A stretch of DNA of 64,000 nt, taken from positions 1 through 64,000 of the forward strand of contig NZ_NIRT01000009.1 of NCBI RefSeq assembly GCF_003207795.1, written 5' to 3'. Shown here one piece after another: positions 7,535 through 16,195 of this stretch (positions within the stretch are counted from its first letter, which is position 1; every line of letters starts with the position of its first letter). The DNA is from Komagataeibacter nataicola (GTDB taxonomy: Bacteria; Pseudomonadota; Alphaproteobacteria; Acetobacterales; Acetobacteraceae). The notes beneath the pieces are model-generated. The model made no database searches, was not told the DNA's origin, and worked only from the letters and a program-made list of their open reading frames with translations. The translations under genes and the position numbers were made by a program.

Positions 7535-9943
7535 ATGAACCGTATTCCTGCCCTGTCATACGTGACGACATTCGCCTTCGCCCTTTCGGCTGGTACGCTG
7601 CCCTGCGTCCGCGCGTCCTTTGCAGCAGACCTGACCGATACCCAACCCGCCGCCAAACGGGAAAAATTGCCGCGCCATGCGCCCGGCGCGCCTGCGACAC
7701 GCGACAAAGCGGCGAGGGCAGTAAAAGACGCTGGTGGGGTGGAGGAAATAACCGTTCGCTCCACGCGGCGGACCCAGCGATCAAGCACAATTCCTGCCTC
7801 CATCGTTGCCCTGTCCGGCAGCACGTTGCAGAGCACCGGCGTGCGGGACGCCCTGACCCTGGCCCACGACGTACCGGGGCTTATGGCCGAAACCACATCA
7901 GGCTCTGCCAATCCGCGCTACCGCCTGCGCGGTATCGGGACCAATGACTTCTCGGCCAACATGACCACGGCGGTCGGCGTGTCGGAAGATGACGTGTTTC
8001 TGGATAGCGGGGCCTCGCAGGGGGTGCCGATCTATGATCTGGACCATGTCGAGGTATTTCGTGGTCCGCAGGGCACATTACAGGGCAAGAACACCACGGC
8101 GGGCACCGTCAACTACTACACCAAGCGGCCGACCAATCATCTGGATGGCTACGTGCGGGGCACGGCTGGCAATTACGGACGTCTGGGGGAAGAAGGAGCG
8201 ATTGGCGGTCCCATCGTCAAGGATCGCCTGATGGCGCGCTTTGCCATTACCAACCAGGATTTTTCCGGCCAGTACCATGACAGTTACCGGAAAGAAGATG
8301 CCAACGGTTACCAGTATTACGACATGCGTGGCGAGATACTGGCCAAACCCGTTGATAACCTGAGCATACTGGTCAAGGGCCATATCGGGCGTAACAAGAC
8401 CGATGTGGAACTGGACCATGTGGGCCTGCTGGCCGGGGGAAAGGACGATCAGGGCTATGCCCAGACATCCGCCCGCAACCTGCAGAACAATGGCCGCAGT
8501 GATGCGACAACACGGCGGTCTGGCCTGTCGGTCAATGCGCAGTATGCCTTTGCCCACGGCTGGACACTGACGGATATTTTCGGACTGGAATGGAATCATT
8601 TCAATGTCTTTTCCGATGATGATGCCAGTCCGGCTCCGATCGATTACCAGGAAAACATTGGCGGCGTCGCCCGCGTACTGAGCAACGAAATCCGGGTTGC
8701 ATCGCCCCAGAGCAAAAAGGTACGCTACATCGGCGGTGTCTATTACATGCGCAACCTGACCCAGTCCTACAGCCAGCAGCCACTTTACAGCCCGGTTGCT
8801 TTTGGTGCGGGCGGCAATGCGTCCAGTTTCAACATCAACACGCAGGATGCAGCCGTATTTTCTGCCGTTTCGGTTGACCTGATGCCCAGACTGACGCTCG
8901 ATGTCGGTGCGCGTTTCACATCGGAAACCCGTCAGGCCAATGGAGAGGCATGGGCTTATGCCACGCAGGCTGGCAGTCCCTATAATACATCCGACCGTGT
9001 GCTGACCTACATCAATACCAGCACGAACACCTATATCGATCCTGCGACCGGCAGCGCCATCAGCGGGCCGACACTGAAAAAGACATTCAACAGGGATAGC
9101 GAGGACGCCAGCCTCAAATACCGCTTGAACAGCAACATCATGGGCTATGTGCGCTATGCGCGGGGGTTCCGTACCGGCAATTACAATACCTATGTCGCCA
9201 CGGCGTCTGATTTCAGCCTGTATAACCCGGAAACGCTGACAGATTACGAAGGCGGGGTCAAAGCCCGGCTGTGGAAAGGACGCGCCCAGATCAACCTGAG
9301 CGGCTTCCATTACGACTACGACAACATGCAGGTCACGATCTTGCAGAATACCGGCACGCACACCACCAATGCCGCCAGCGCCGTATCCAACGGCTTCGAG
9401 TTCGAGGGGCAGGTGCGGCCGCTGGACAATTTCCTCGCAACATTTGGCGTGACCTATCAGGACGCCCATTACACCAGCTTTACCAACGCCAGCGCGCCCA
9501 CGCCGTTCAATGGCGGTAATGCGGTCAACCTGTCCGGACAACCGCTGGAGCGTGCGCCGCGTGTCACCGCCAATCTGCTGCTCAGTTACACATTGCCCGT
9601 CTCATTCGGTGACTTTGCTTTCCAGACAGACTGGCGCTACACCAGCCGTTACCGTTTTCAGGCATGGTCGGACGCCACACCCACGACACCGGGCGTACTG
9701 CTTTCATCCGCGCAGGCGCAGGCTCTTGTCCGCAACGCCTTTTCACAAAAACCCGTTCTGATGGGCAATGTGCGCGTGGCCTGGCATTCGCTGGACAAGA
9801 AAACGGAAGTGGCCTTCTGGATGCATAACCTGACCAACCAGCTGACCTATACCAATGCGTTCGGGGAGTTTTTCAACGGCAATATCAGCCGCTACCCCGG
9901 TGAGTTGCGCAGCTTTGGCTTCGAGGTCTCGCGTTCCCTATGA
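7535..9943 (+). CDS. TonB-dependent outer-membrane receptor (choline-sulfatase operon)
   Basis: The start at ATG 7535, ten bases after the betC stop, opens a signal peptide (MNRIPALSYVTTFAFALSAG). The plug domain follows (GVRDALTLAHDVPGLM, YRLRGIGTND, VEVFRGPQGTLQGKNTTAGTVN), then a 22-strand-type barrel ending FGFEVSRSL with a terminal aromatic-type segment. Length 802 residues is normal for the broad Cir/BtuB-like family (COG1629). Receptors of this type in catabolic operons take up organic nutrients rather than siderophores. Position between betC and an MFS transporter suggests choline-O-sulfate or a related sulfate ester as cargo (inference). An upstream in-frame extension to 7346 overlaps betC and is not used. 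Confidence 0.88.
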   Translation: MNRIPALSYVTTFAFALSAGTLPCVRASFAADLTDTQPAAKREKLPRHAPGAPATRDKAARAVKDAGGVEEITVRSTRRTQRSSTIPASIVALSGSTLQSTGVRDALTLAHDVPGLMAETTSGSANPRYRLRGIGTNDFSANMTTAVGVSEDDVFLDSGASQGVPIYDLDHVEVFRGPQGTLQGKNTTAGTVNYYTKRPTNHLDGYVRGTAGNYGRLGEEGAIGGPIVKDRLMARFAITNQDFSGQYHDSYRKEDANGYQYYDMRGEILAKPVDNLSILVKGHIGRNKTDVELDHVGLLAGGKDDQGYAQTSARNLQNNGRSDATTRRSGLSVNAQYAFAHGWTLTDIFGLEWNHFNVFSDDDASPAPIDYQENIGGVARVLSNEIRVASPQSKKVRYIGGVYYMRNLTQSYSQQPLYSPVAFGAGGNASSFNINTQDAAVFSAVSVDLMPRLTLDVGARFTSETRQANGEAWAYATQAGSPYNTSDRVLTYINTSTNTYIDPATGSAISGPTLKKTFNRDSEDASLKYRLNSNIMGYVRYARGFRTGNYNTYVATASDFSLYNPETLTDYEGGVKARLWKGRAQINLSGFHYDYDNMQVTILQNTGTHTTNAASAVSNGFEFEGQVRPLDNFLATFGVTYQDAHYTSFTNASAPTPFNGGNAVNLSGQPLERAPRVTANLLLSYTLPVSFGDFAFQTDWRYTSRYRFQAWSDATPTTPGVLLSSAQAQALVRNAFSQKPVLMGNVRVAWHSLDKKTEVAFWMHNLTNQLTYTNAFGEFFNGNISRYPGELRSFGFEVSRSL

Positions 9944-11157
9944 CCAGCACCCAAAACCTTCGCGCGCCAGCAGGAACTGCCGGACGGTGGGAATGGGTCG
10001 GCATCAGCGCTGCCGACTGCGCGGCCCACAGCATGAACTCGCTTGGGCCGTTCGCGGTCAGCGCGCTCATGGCCGACCTGCATCTCAACACCTTTCAGGC
10101 AGGAATCTGGAGCACGGTCGAAATGCTGGCCTATGCCGGGGCCATGTTCGGTATTTCGCCATGGGCCGCGCGTGTGCACCTGCGGCGACTGGCGCTGGTG
10201 GCGGGCATCATGGTTGTCGTAGCACAAGGCGCTTCGGCCATTATGGCCAGCTATGGCATGCTTCTGGCGCTGCGCCTGCTGGCGGGTTCAGGGCTGGGCA
10301 TGCTGAACGCGGTGGTCAATATCGGCTCGGCCCGCTCGCGTTCACCCGCGCGCAGCCTGTCGCTGGTCATGATTGTGCAGACGGCGGTATTTACCACTTC
10401 CAGCCTGCTTCTGCCGCAGGCTGCGGCATTCGGGGGCAGGGCAGGGGTATTTGGTTTTCTGGCGTTGCTGGTCATGCTACTCCTGCCCCTTATGCGGTTC
10501 ATGACGTCCCGATCGGGCCTCCCCCCGTCGTGCCCTGTTCCCGTAACCCGGTCTGGGGAAAGACCGCGTGCCCATCCCCGGTTCATCATTGCCGCCGTTG
10601 TTTTTTATACCAGTGGTAGTCTGGCCATATGGCCGTTTTCCGCCCATGTGGGGCATCTGGCTGGATTGACGGACACGGCGTTTGGCTGGCTTGCGGCGGT
10701 TGCCAACATAGGTGGCCTTGCAATGTGCATCGCAGGATCGCTGCTAGGCGATGGCAGGGCAGCCTTCCGTCTGCTGGCGCCCGCCATCTTCCTGACTGCG
10801 CTGGCATGTGTCGGACAAACAGTTCCGTGGAGCATTCTCGCGTTCTGTACAGCGTTCCTGATCAATTATGTATTGTGGTTTTTCATCTATCCCAACCTGA
10901 TCGGCATTGCCTGCCGCATGGACCCGACCGGCAGGCTGGCGACCCTGTGCAGTGGGGCGTGGATGATATCACAGGCCAGCGTAACCCCGCTTTCCGGATT
11001 GCTTGGCCGCAATGGGCATTTCCTTGGTATTGGGCTGCTGGGCATGGGCAACTGCCTTGCTGGTGTCCTGTTGGTGACCTGTCTGTATGCCATGATGTAT
11101 GGCAGGGCTGGCAATCGTTCCCTGTCCCGGCGTCAAGATGCAGTTGGTCTTTTCTGA
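9940..11157 (+). CDS. MFS transporter (choline-sulfatase operon)
   Basis: The start codon overlaps the receptor stop by four bases (ATGA), indicating translational coupling. The 405-residue protein has about 12 hydrophobic segments, with a proline/arginine-rich cytosolic loop in the middle (SCPVPVTRSGERPRAHPR) as in major facilitator proteins. It probably carries the compound delivered by the upstream receptor across the inner membrane. Substrate specificity cannot be read from the sequence. The last gene of the operon; an IS5 scrap follows after about 20 bases, so any further operon genes may have been lost. Confidence 0.85.
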   Translation: MTSTQNLRAPAGTAGRWEWVGISAADCAAHSMNSLGPFAVSALMADLHLNTFQAGIWSTVEMLAYAGAMFGISPWAARVHLRRLALVAGIMVVVAQGASAIMASYGMLLALRLLAGSGLGMLNAVVNIGSARSRSPARSLSLVMIVQTAVFTTSSLLLPQAAAFGGRAGVFGFLALLVMLLLPLMRFMTSRSGLPPSCPVPVTRSGERPRAHPRFIIAAVVFYTSGSLAIWPFSAHVGHLAGLTDTAFGWLAAVANIGGLAMCIAGSLLGDGRAAFRLLAPAIFLTALACVGQTVPWSILAFCTAFLINYVLWFFIYPNLIGIACRMDPTGRLATLCSGAWMISQASVTPLSGLLGRNGHFLGIGLLGMGNCLAGVLLVTCLYAMMYGRAGNRSLSRRQDAVGLF

Positions 11158-11171
11158 TACCGCATGGTCCG

Positions 11172-11320
11172 TCCCGGGTGCTTTTGATCGAGGAAGTTCG
11201 TCCGAAGAAGGGCAAGGCCCCGCCGAAGAACCTTCGATGGACGATATCCGCGATTTTCTGGCGGCCTCAGAACGGTGCGAAATGGCGTGCCCTGCCACCT
11301 GAATTTGACCACCAGCTCTG
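11172..11320 (+). pseudogene. IS5-family transposase scrap
   Basis: One plus frame reads VLLIEEVRPKKGKAPPKNLR followed by WTISAIFWRPQNGAKWRALP, the N-terminal 45 residues of an IS5-type transposase, and is related to the same part of the copy at 3260 (VRPRGKTPPHDLR, IFWRHENGAKWRSIP). Nothing downstream continues the homology. The relics at 3260 and here have the same orientation and bracket the sensor-kinase and betC region. Confidence 0.7.
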
Positions 11321-11422
11321 CGTGGCCGCAGAGGGGTCATGGCAGGACACTGTCTTTCACGCTTGTGCCCGGTCGGGCACATAAATTGTCGTAAGCCTAT
11401 GTGACACAGGTATATAATAAGA

Positions 11423-11465
11423 TAAAAAACAGCATTTGCCCCCTGCAATGACATACGCAGGGGGC
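11423..11465 (-). terminator. intrinsic terminator of the semialdehyde dehydrogenase gene
   Basis: GCCCCCTGC (11438-11446) and GCAGGGGGC (11457-11465) form a perfect nine-pair GC-rich stem with a ten-base loop. On the minus strand it is followed by a T-run at 11423-11430 (read as GTTTTTTATC). It lies 44 bases beyond the stop of the dehydrogenase at 11509, the right distance and direction for rho-independent termination. Confidence 0.75.
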
Positions 11466-11508
11466 TACAGACGGCATGTTACAAAATACTGGCCGCCAGA
11501 TGACCGGT

Positions 11509-12879
11509 TTACGCCGGTGTATGTACCAGTTTCTTGTTGATGAACTCTTCTATACCCAGCGAGGACAGTTCACGGCCGTAACCGGAGTTCTTCACGCCAC
11601 CAAACGGCAGGCCGGGCGCGGTCCATGTCGAGCGGTTGATGAAGACCATGCCGGTCTCGATCTGGGCCGCTACCCGCTTTCCACGTTCGATGTCGGTGGT
11701 GATGACAGAGCCGCCAAGCCCGTAGGGGGAGTCATTGGCCAGATCGATGGCCGACTGTTCATCTGGCACCCGGAAGATCATGGCCACGGGGGCGAAGAAT
11801 TCCTGGTGGAAGGCCGGATTATCCTTGTTGATATTGTCAAGGATGGTCGCCTGGAGGAAATAGCCGGGACGATCAATGCGCTTGCCACCGGTTACCACAT
11901 GCGCACCGTGCGCCACGGCGTTTTCGATCTGGCCCAGCACCAGTTTCAGCGCGCTTTCGCTGCATAGCGGGCCGAGGGTGGTCTTTTCATCCATCGGGTC
12001 GCCCGCCACCAGGTTTTCAAGTGCGGCCTTGAAGCGCGTGGTAAAGGCATCGGCAATCTTTTCATGAACAATGAACCGCTTGGCCGCGACACAGCACTGC
12101 CCGGTATTGTTCATCCGCCCCCAGACCGCCCATTTGATTGCAACATCAAGGTCGGCATCATCCAGCACGATAAAGGCGTCGCTGCCACCGAGTTCCATGG
12201 TGTTCTTCTTGAGCGCGCTGCCTGCTTCGGCCGCCACGGCCTTGCCTGCGCGTTCACTGCCAGTCAGCGCCACACCACGCACGCGTGGGTCAGCCACGAC
12301 GGTTGCCGACTGTTCATTGGTAATGAAAACGTTTGAATACGTGCCTTCGGGCGCGCCCGCATCGGCAAACAGTTCTTCAAACATCACCGCGCATTGTGGC
12401 ACGCCGGGCGCATGCTTCACGATCAGCACGTTACCGGCCATAAGGTTGGGGCCAGCCACGCGGGCCAACTGGTAATAGGGAAAATTCCACGGCTCGATGC
12501 AGAAGACGATGCCAATGGGCTGGCTGAGGATCGTGGCCTTGCCGTCATCAACCTTCAGGTCAACCGGGGCGAGGAATTTCTCGGCATTGTCGGCATAGTA
12601 ATCAAGGATATCGGCGCTCAGGTCTACTTCAGCCTGTGCCTCGCGGAACAGCTTGCCCATTTCTACGGTAATCGGCGTGGCGAACGCATCGCGGTTATGC
12701 CGCATGATTTCAGCGGCCTTGTGCAGTATCGTAGCACGCTGGGCATAGGTTTTATTGCGCCAGTTCTTTTTATAGGTGGTATCCGCTTTTGTAATGATAC
12801 CGGCAAGCTGGGCATCCGAATGCAGGTCGAATGTCTTGAGCGTTTCTTCCGTGTACGGATTGATGGACTGGTAAAGCAT
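11509..12879 (-). CDS. sad: NAD(P)-dependent succinate-semialdehyde dehydrogenase (Sad/YneI-type)
   Basis: This aldehyde dehydrogenase most likely oxidises succinate semialdehyde to succinate. Visible landmarks are EPWNFPYYQ (Asn132, oxyanion hole), LTGSERAG (cofactor loop), MELGGSD (Glu229, general base), NTGQCCVAAKRF (Cys263, nucleophile) and FGGVKNSGYGREL near the end. The ALKK-x-x-MELGGSD and GREL patterns fit the short Sad/YneI branch (about 460 residues) better than GabD. I chose ATG 12879 giving 456 residues; a longer frame to 12933 adds 18 residues unlike the family. It is a single-gene unit with its own terminator and a palindrome upstream. Other small semialdehydes or glycolaldehyde could be substrates. 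Confidence 0.87.
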   Translation of the reverse strand: MLYQSINPYTEETLKTFDLHSDAQLAGIITKADTTYKKNWRNKTYAQRATILHKAAEIMRHNRDAFATPITVEMGKLFREAQAEVDLSADILDYYADNAEKFLAPVDLKVDDGKATILSQPIGIVFCIEPWNFPYYQLARVAGPNLMAGNVLIVKHAPGVPQCAVMFEELFADAGAPEGTYSNVFITNEQSATVVADPRVRGVALTGSERAGKAVAAEAGSALKKNTMELGGSDAFIVLDDADLDVAIKWAVWGRMNNTGQCCVAAKRFIVHEKIADAFTTRFKAALENLVAGDPMDEKTTLGPLCSESALKLVLGQIENAVAHGAHVVTGGKRIDRPGYFLQATILDNINKDNPAFHQEFFAPVAMIFRVPDEQSAIDLANDSPYGLGGSVITTDIERGKRVAAQIETGMVFINRSTWTAPGLPFGGVKNSGYGRELSSLGIEEFINKKLVHTPA

Positions 12880-12996
12880 GGTGAACAGTGGCCTCCCGTT
12901 TATTTTGTCAGCCAGCCCTTTCCATCCCTGCATGGGGGCCGGATCGGCCCGCCGGCACGTGACGATGTATCAGGATGATGGGCTGTCGGCTGTGTT

Positions 12997-13022
12997 TGTC
13001 TATATACGGATATATATAGACA
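12997..13022. promoter_or_regulatory. ten-base inverted repeat upstream of sad
   Basis: TGTCTATATA (12997-13006) and TATATAGACA (13013-13022) are perfect complements with a six-base spacer. The site is about 118 bases upstream of the dehydrogenase start on its own strand. TGTC...GACA ends with an AT-rich centre are typical of GntR or TetR operators, so this is a good candidate operator. No regulator gene is adjacent. Confidence 0.5.
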
Positions 13023-13196
13023 TCGGCGCATGACAAACGGATTCCCGCTCAAGATCGCGTGAAACTTTCTTTTTAGACAGGGTGTTATGCGTTACGTTCA
13101 GGGCTCGAGCCGTACCGGGATCAGGGTATCGCCAATGCAGACGCAGTGCAGGTGGGCTGATCATGTCCCATACCGCGTCTTTGTTAAAATCGTCGA

Positions 13197-13600
13197 AATA
13201 CTTAGGCTCAGGGCACATAGCCAGAACATGCCGGCTGCTGCGAGGCAGATGGCTGAGAAGAAGACAGTTGGGCATCTGTCGTGGCGTGTTGCGACACGCC
13301 TCCTGGGCATTGCAGAACCACTCGGCGTCAGACCCGCGATCGGCCAGCATTCACTGTGCGATGGGGAGGCTGTCGAGAAGGACTGCCGCACCCATGTAAT
13401 TGCTCACAGGCCCTGCCGTCATGAAGACGCTGAGCGGACGTCGGTTTTTGTCAGTAACCGCGTGAAGCTTCGTATTCATGCCACTTCTGGTGCGCCCCAT
13501 CATTCGGATGAAGATCCCATGGTGCTCCAGTGTTTCCAGCGGTTGTACAGTGTCTTGTGTGGGCCGTATTCCCGGGGCGCATCAAATCCAGAAGAGAGGC
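13197..13600 (-). pseudogene. IS5-family transposase remnant with frameshifts
   Basis: Pieces of an IS5-type transposase appear in different minus-strand frames: LLDLMRPGNTAHTRH near 13590, a GMNTKLHAVTDKNRRPLSVF-type segment around 13420-13480 when the frame is shifted, MLADRGSDAEWF at 13350, and RRVATRHDRCPTVFFSAICL at about 13300, which is the conserved C-terminus. The N-terminal third is absent. The fragment lies just upstream of the siderophore receptor, and ends about 40 bases before its Fur-like site. Confidence 0.75.
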
Positions 13601-13638
13601 TGGCCGACAATCATGCGCAGATACATTTTGACATGTGT

Positions 13639-13659
13639 TGCAAGTGATTCTCATTTACG
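13639..13659. promoter_or_regulatory. Fur-box-like site before the siderophore receptor operon
   Basis: The minus-strand reading GTAAATGAGAATCACTTGC (13640-13658) matches 13 of 19 positions of the classical Fur consensus GATAATGATAATCATTATC, including the ATGAGAATCA core typical of bacterial Fur sites. It lies about 50 bases upstream of the receptor start at 13708, a position where Fur-Fe(II) would block transcription under iron-replete conditions. It is a visual match, not a scored one. Confidence 0.55.
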
Positions 13660-13707
13660 TTATGGCTCCCATCCACACGATGAAAAACGCCAGGAACGGG
13701 GTCGGGC

Positions 13708-15909
13708 ATGCAGCGCAGCAGGGTTTTTTATGTATTTCCACTTTCACTTCTGGTGACAGGAAATGCCCTTGCGGCCGATCTGGCCACAAAACCGGACCAT
13801 GACCACCCCGCCGGGACGGTGCACACGAAACAGGCAACACCCCAGGCTGACGCACACGGCGTGCAGGCTGAAAAACTGGAAGTCCATGCCCGCAGGCCAG
13901 CCATATCTGCGTCCTCGGCCACGAAATCCGATACACCGCTGATCGAAACCGCCCAGTCGGTTACGGTTGTCAGCCGCAATGAAATGGATGTGCGCGGCGT
14001 GCTCAGCCTTAATCAGGCCGTGCGCTATACGGCGGGCATTACCCCTGACCTGCGCGGCGGGGAAGGCACACGTTATGACCAGTTCTTCCTGCGTGGCTTC
14101 AAGGTCCCGACCTTTCTTGATGGCCTGAAACTGCAGGATAGCCCGACAGGTTATGCCACGGCGCAGACCGATACGTTCCGGCTGGAACGCGTCGAGATCC
14201 TGAAAGGACCAGCATCCGCGCTGTATGGACAGTCCAGCCCGGGCGGGCTTGTTGCCCTGTCCAGCAAGCTGCCGACCGACCAGAAATTCTATGGTGGCGT
14301 CACCACAACCGGCGGCATGTTCGACCTTTACCGCGTGGATGCCGATGTTGGCGGCTATGCAACGAAGGACGGCATGGTCCGCTATCGCCTGTATGGCACG
14401 GTCAACGGCCAGCATACCCAGTTGAGCAAGACAGGCAGTCGACGCTTTTCCATCAGCCCTTCCTTCACATTTGGCGGCGATGGGCCAACCACACTGACAC
14501 TGTTGGGCAATTATCAGTACGATCCCGAAAACGGCACTTATGGCGGCGAGCCGCTGGTGGGGTCGCTCAAGCCCGCATCTTACGGATACCTGCCCCGGAA
14601 TTTTTATGATGGCGACGTGCCGTTCGAGAAGTTCAACCGCCGGCAGGGCGGGATTACTTACATATTCAATCACCGTTTCAACAATGACTGGAGCTTCACC
14701 AGCCGCGGTCGGTATGATGATATCAAGACCATCTATCGCAGCGTATATAACAACGGTTATTATACAAGCGATGACATGCTCAGCCGCTCCGCTTTCGGCA
14801 CGAACGAGCATACGCACAACCTGACTTTTGACAGCCAGTTCAAGGGCCATGTCCGCACCGGTGCCCTGCGGCATACAATGATGTTCGGTTTTGACTACAT
14901 GCAGCAGAGCGCGGCGGAGCAGGCATTTTATGGCGCGGCACCTGCCCTGAATGTCCTGCATCCGGATTATCATATGGCCATTCCCTCCATGGGCAGCCCC
15001 TATGTGAATTACCGCACCAATTCGCACCAGATCGGCATGTACGCGCAGGATGAAATGCGCTGGAAAGGTCTGGTCGTGACCGGTAGCCTGCGTAATGACT
15101 GGTACCGTTCACAACAGAACGAATATGTCGGCCATACATCCACGAGTGAAAGTCCCCGCCAGATTACCTGGCGTGCGTCGGCCCTGTACCATTTCGACTT
15201 CGGTCTTGCGCCCTATATCAGCTATTCGACCTCCTTCCAGCCGCAGTCGGGCATTGTATCCAATGATGGCGGCAAAACGCAGCGCCAGGCCGATCCATCG
15301 CTTGGCAAGCAGCTTGAAGGTGGCCTGAAATACCAGCTTCCGGGCACGTCGCTGCTGTTGACGGCTGCGGGTTACCATATTGAACAGACCAACGTGCTCG
15401 TTGCCGTTGGCAATCTGGGCTACAGCACGCAGAGCGGGAAGGTCCATTCGGACGGCTTTGAATTCGAAGCCCATGCCGAGCCTTACAAGAACCTGATGAT
15501 CACGGCAGCGGTAAGCGTGCAGAAAGTGCGTGATGATTCGACAAACAAGCCCCTGTTGCAGTCAGGCAAGGGCAATGCCTCGCTGTTTGCGTTCTACACC
15601 ATGCCGTCGGGGCCGGTAAAAGGCCTGGGCTTTGGCGGCGGGCTACGCTATTCAGCCAAATCCTATGGCGGCGAGGCCAGCTATGGCAGCGTGTGGGTGC
15701 CGCAATATGCCGTGTTTGATGCGTCGCTGCGCTACGACCTGTCCCACCTTTCGCCAAACCTGCGTGGATGGACGATCGCTGCGAGTGCACGCAACCTGTT
15801 TGACAAGAAGTATGTCTCCAACTGTCTGAGCTACGCATCCTATAATCAGGAATGGTGCTATTATGGCGAGCGGCGGAATGCGCAGGCGAGCATTGGCTTT
15901 AGCTGGTAA
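13708..15909 (+). CDS. TonB-dependent siderophore receptor (FhuA/FoxA-like)
   Basis: The 733-residue protein begins with a signal peptide (MQRSRVFYVFPLSLLVTGNA-LA) and shows the plug motifs of siderophore receptors: LIETAQSVTVVSRNEMDVRG, AVRYTAGITPDLRGGEGTRYD, FFLRGFKVPTFLDG, VEILKGPASALYGQSSPGGL. The barrel closes with the family-typical end, where NLFDKKYVSNC and GERRNAQASIGFSW give a terminal aromatic residue. The DQFFLRGF and FLDG pattern resembles ferrichrome/ferrioxamine receptors, so a hydroxamate siderophore is the likely cargo (inference). It is first in an operon with DUF3649, PepSY and DUF3325 genes, a recurrent iron-uptake layout, with a Fur-like site upstream. No siderophore biosynthesis genes are nearby, which suggests use of foreign siderophores. 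Confidence 0.92.
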   Translation: MQRSRVFYVFPLSLLVTGNALAADLATKPDHDHPAGTVHTKQATPQADAHGVQAEKLEVHARRPAISASSATKSDTPLIETAQSVTVVSRNEMDVRGVLSLNQAVRYTAGITPDLRGGEGTRYDQFFLRGFKVPTFLDGLKLQDSPTGYATAQTDTFRLERVEILKGPASALYGQSSPGGLVALSSKLPTDQKFYGGVTTTGGMFDLYRVDADVGGYATKDGMVRYRLYGTVNGQHTQLSKTGSRRFSISPSFTFGGDGPTTLTLLGNYQYDPENGTYGGEPLVGSLKPASYGYLPRNFYDGDVPFEKFNRRQGGITYIFNHRFNNDWSFTSRGRYDDIKTIYRSVYNNGYYTSDDMLSRSAFGTNEHTHNLTFDSQFKGHVRTGALRHTMMFGFDYMQQSAAEQAFYGAAPALNVLHPDYHMAIPSMGSPYVNYRTNSHQIGMYAQDEMRWKGLVVTGSLRNDWYRSQQNEYVGHTSTSESPRQITWRASALYHFDFGLAPYISYSTSFQPQSGIVSNDGGKTQRQADPSLGKQLEGGLKYQLPGTSLLLTAAGYHIEQTNVLVAVGNLGYSTQSGKVHSDGFEFEAHAEPYKNLMITAAVSVQKVRDDSTNKPLLQSGKGNASLFAFYTMPSGPVKGLGFGGGLRYSAKSYGGEASYGSVWVPQYAVFDASLRYDLSHLSPNLRGWTIAASARNLFDKKYVSNCLSYASYNQEWCYYGERRNAQASIGFSW

Positions 15910-16195
15910 CCTATCGCCTGCCGGGCAGTCCCGGCTGAACGTCACCTTGCGCGTGCTGGTGGCTCTTCCGGGCGGGTATGGTCTTGCATCCCTGGGTGGT
16001 GTGGCGCTGGGCCTGTGGTTGCCCCTGTCACGGGCGGACAGGGCCATGGCCGGAACACTTTCCGGCCTGCTGCTCTGGCCCATCGTGTTTATTGCGGCTT
16101 TTGGCATCTCCAGTCTGCGGCGGCTCATGCTGGGTGTTGGTGCCTGCATGGGCGTCTTGGCTCTTATGGCGTTTGCTGCAGGGTGGCGGCCATGA
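15878..16195 (+). CDS. DUF3649-type small membrane protein of the iron operon
   Basis: A protein of about 105 residues with three hydrophobic segments (LRVLVALPGGYGLASLGGVA; LSGLLLWPIVFIAAFGISSL; LGVGACMGVLALMAFAAGW). Such DUF3649 proteins occur between a siderophore receptor and a PepSY protein in many Proteobacteria and are called iron-uptake proteins, but their biochemical role is not settled. The start is uncertain: ATG 15878 or 15863, both overlapping the end of the receptor gene by 30-45 bases, so translation is probably coupled. Its stop overlaps the next start (ATGA at 16192). Confidence 0.75.
   Translation: MRRRALALAGNLSPAGQSRLNVTLRVLVALPGGYGLASLGGVALGLWLPLSRADRAMAGTLSGLLLWPIVFIAAFGISSLRRLMLGVGACMGVLALMAFAAGWRP

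Noticed and set aside
8078-9541. Open frame of 487 codons antisense to the TonB receptor
   Set aside because: It lies wholly opposite a receptor with clear family motifs, its own translation shows no recognisable domain, and long antisense frames are common in GC-rich genes.
13744-15027. Open frame of 427 codons antisense to the siderophore receptor
   Set aside because: No domain is visible and the receptor on the other strand is unambiguous.
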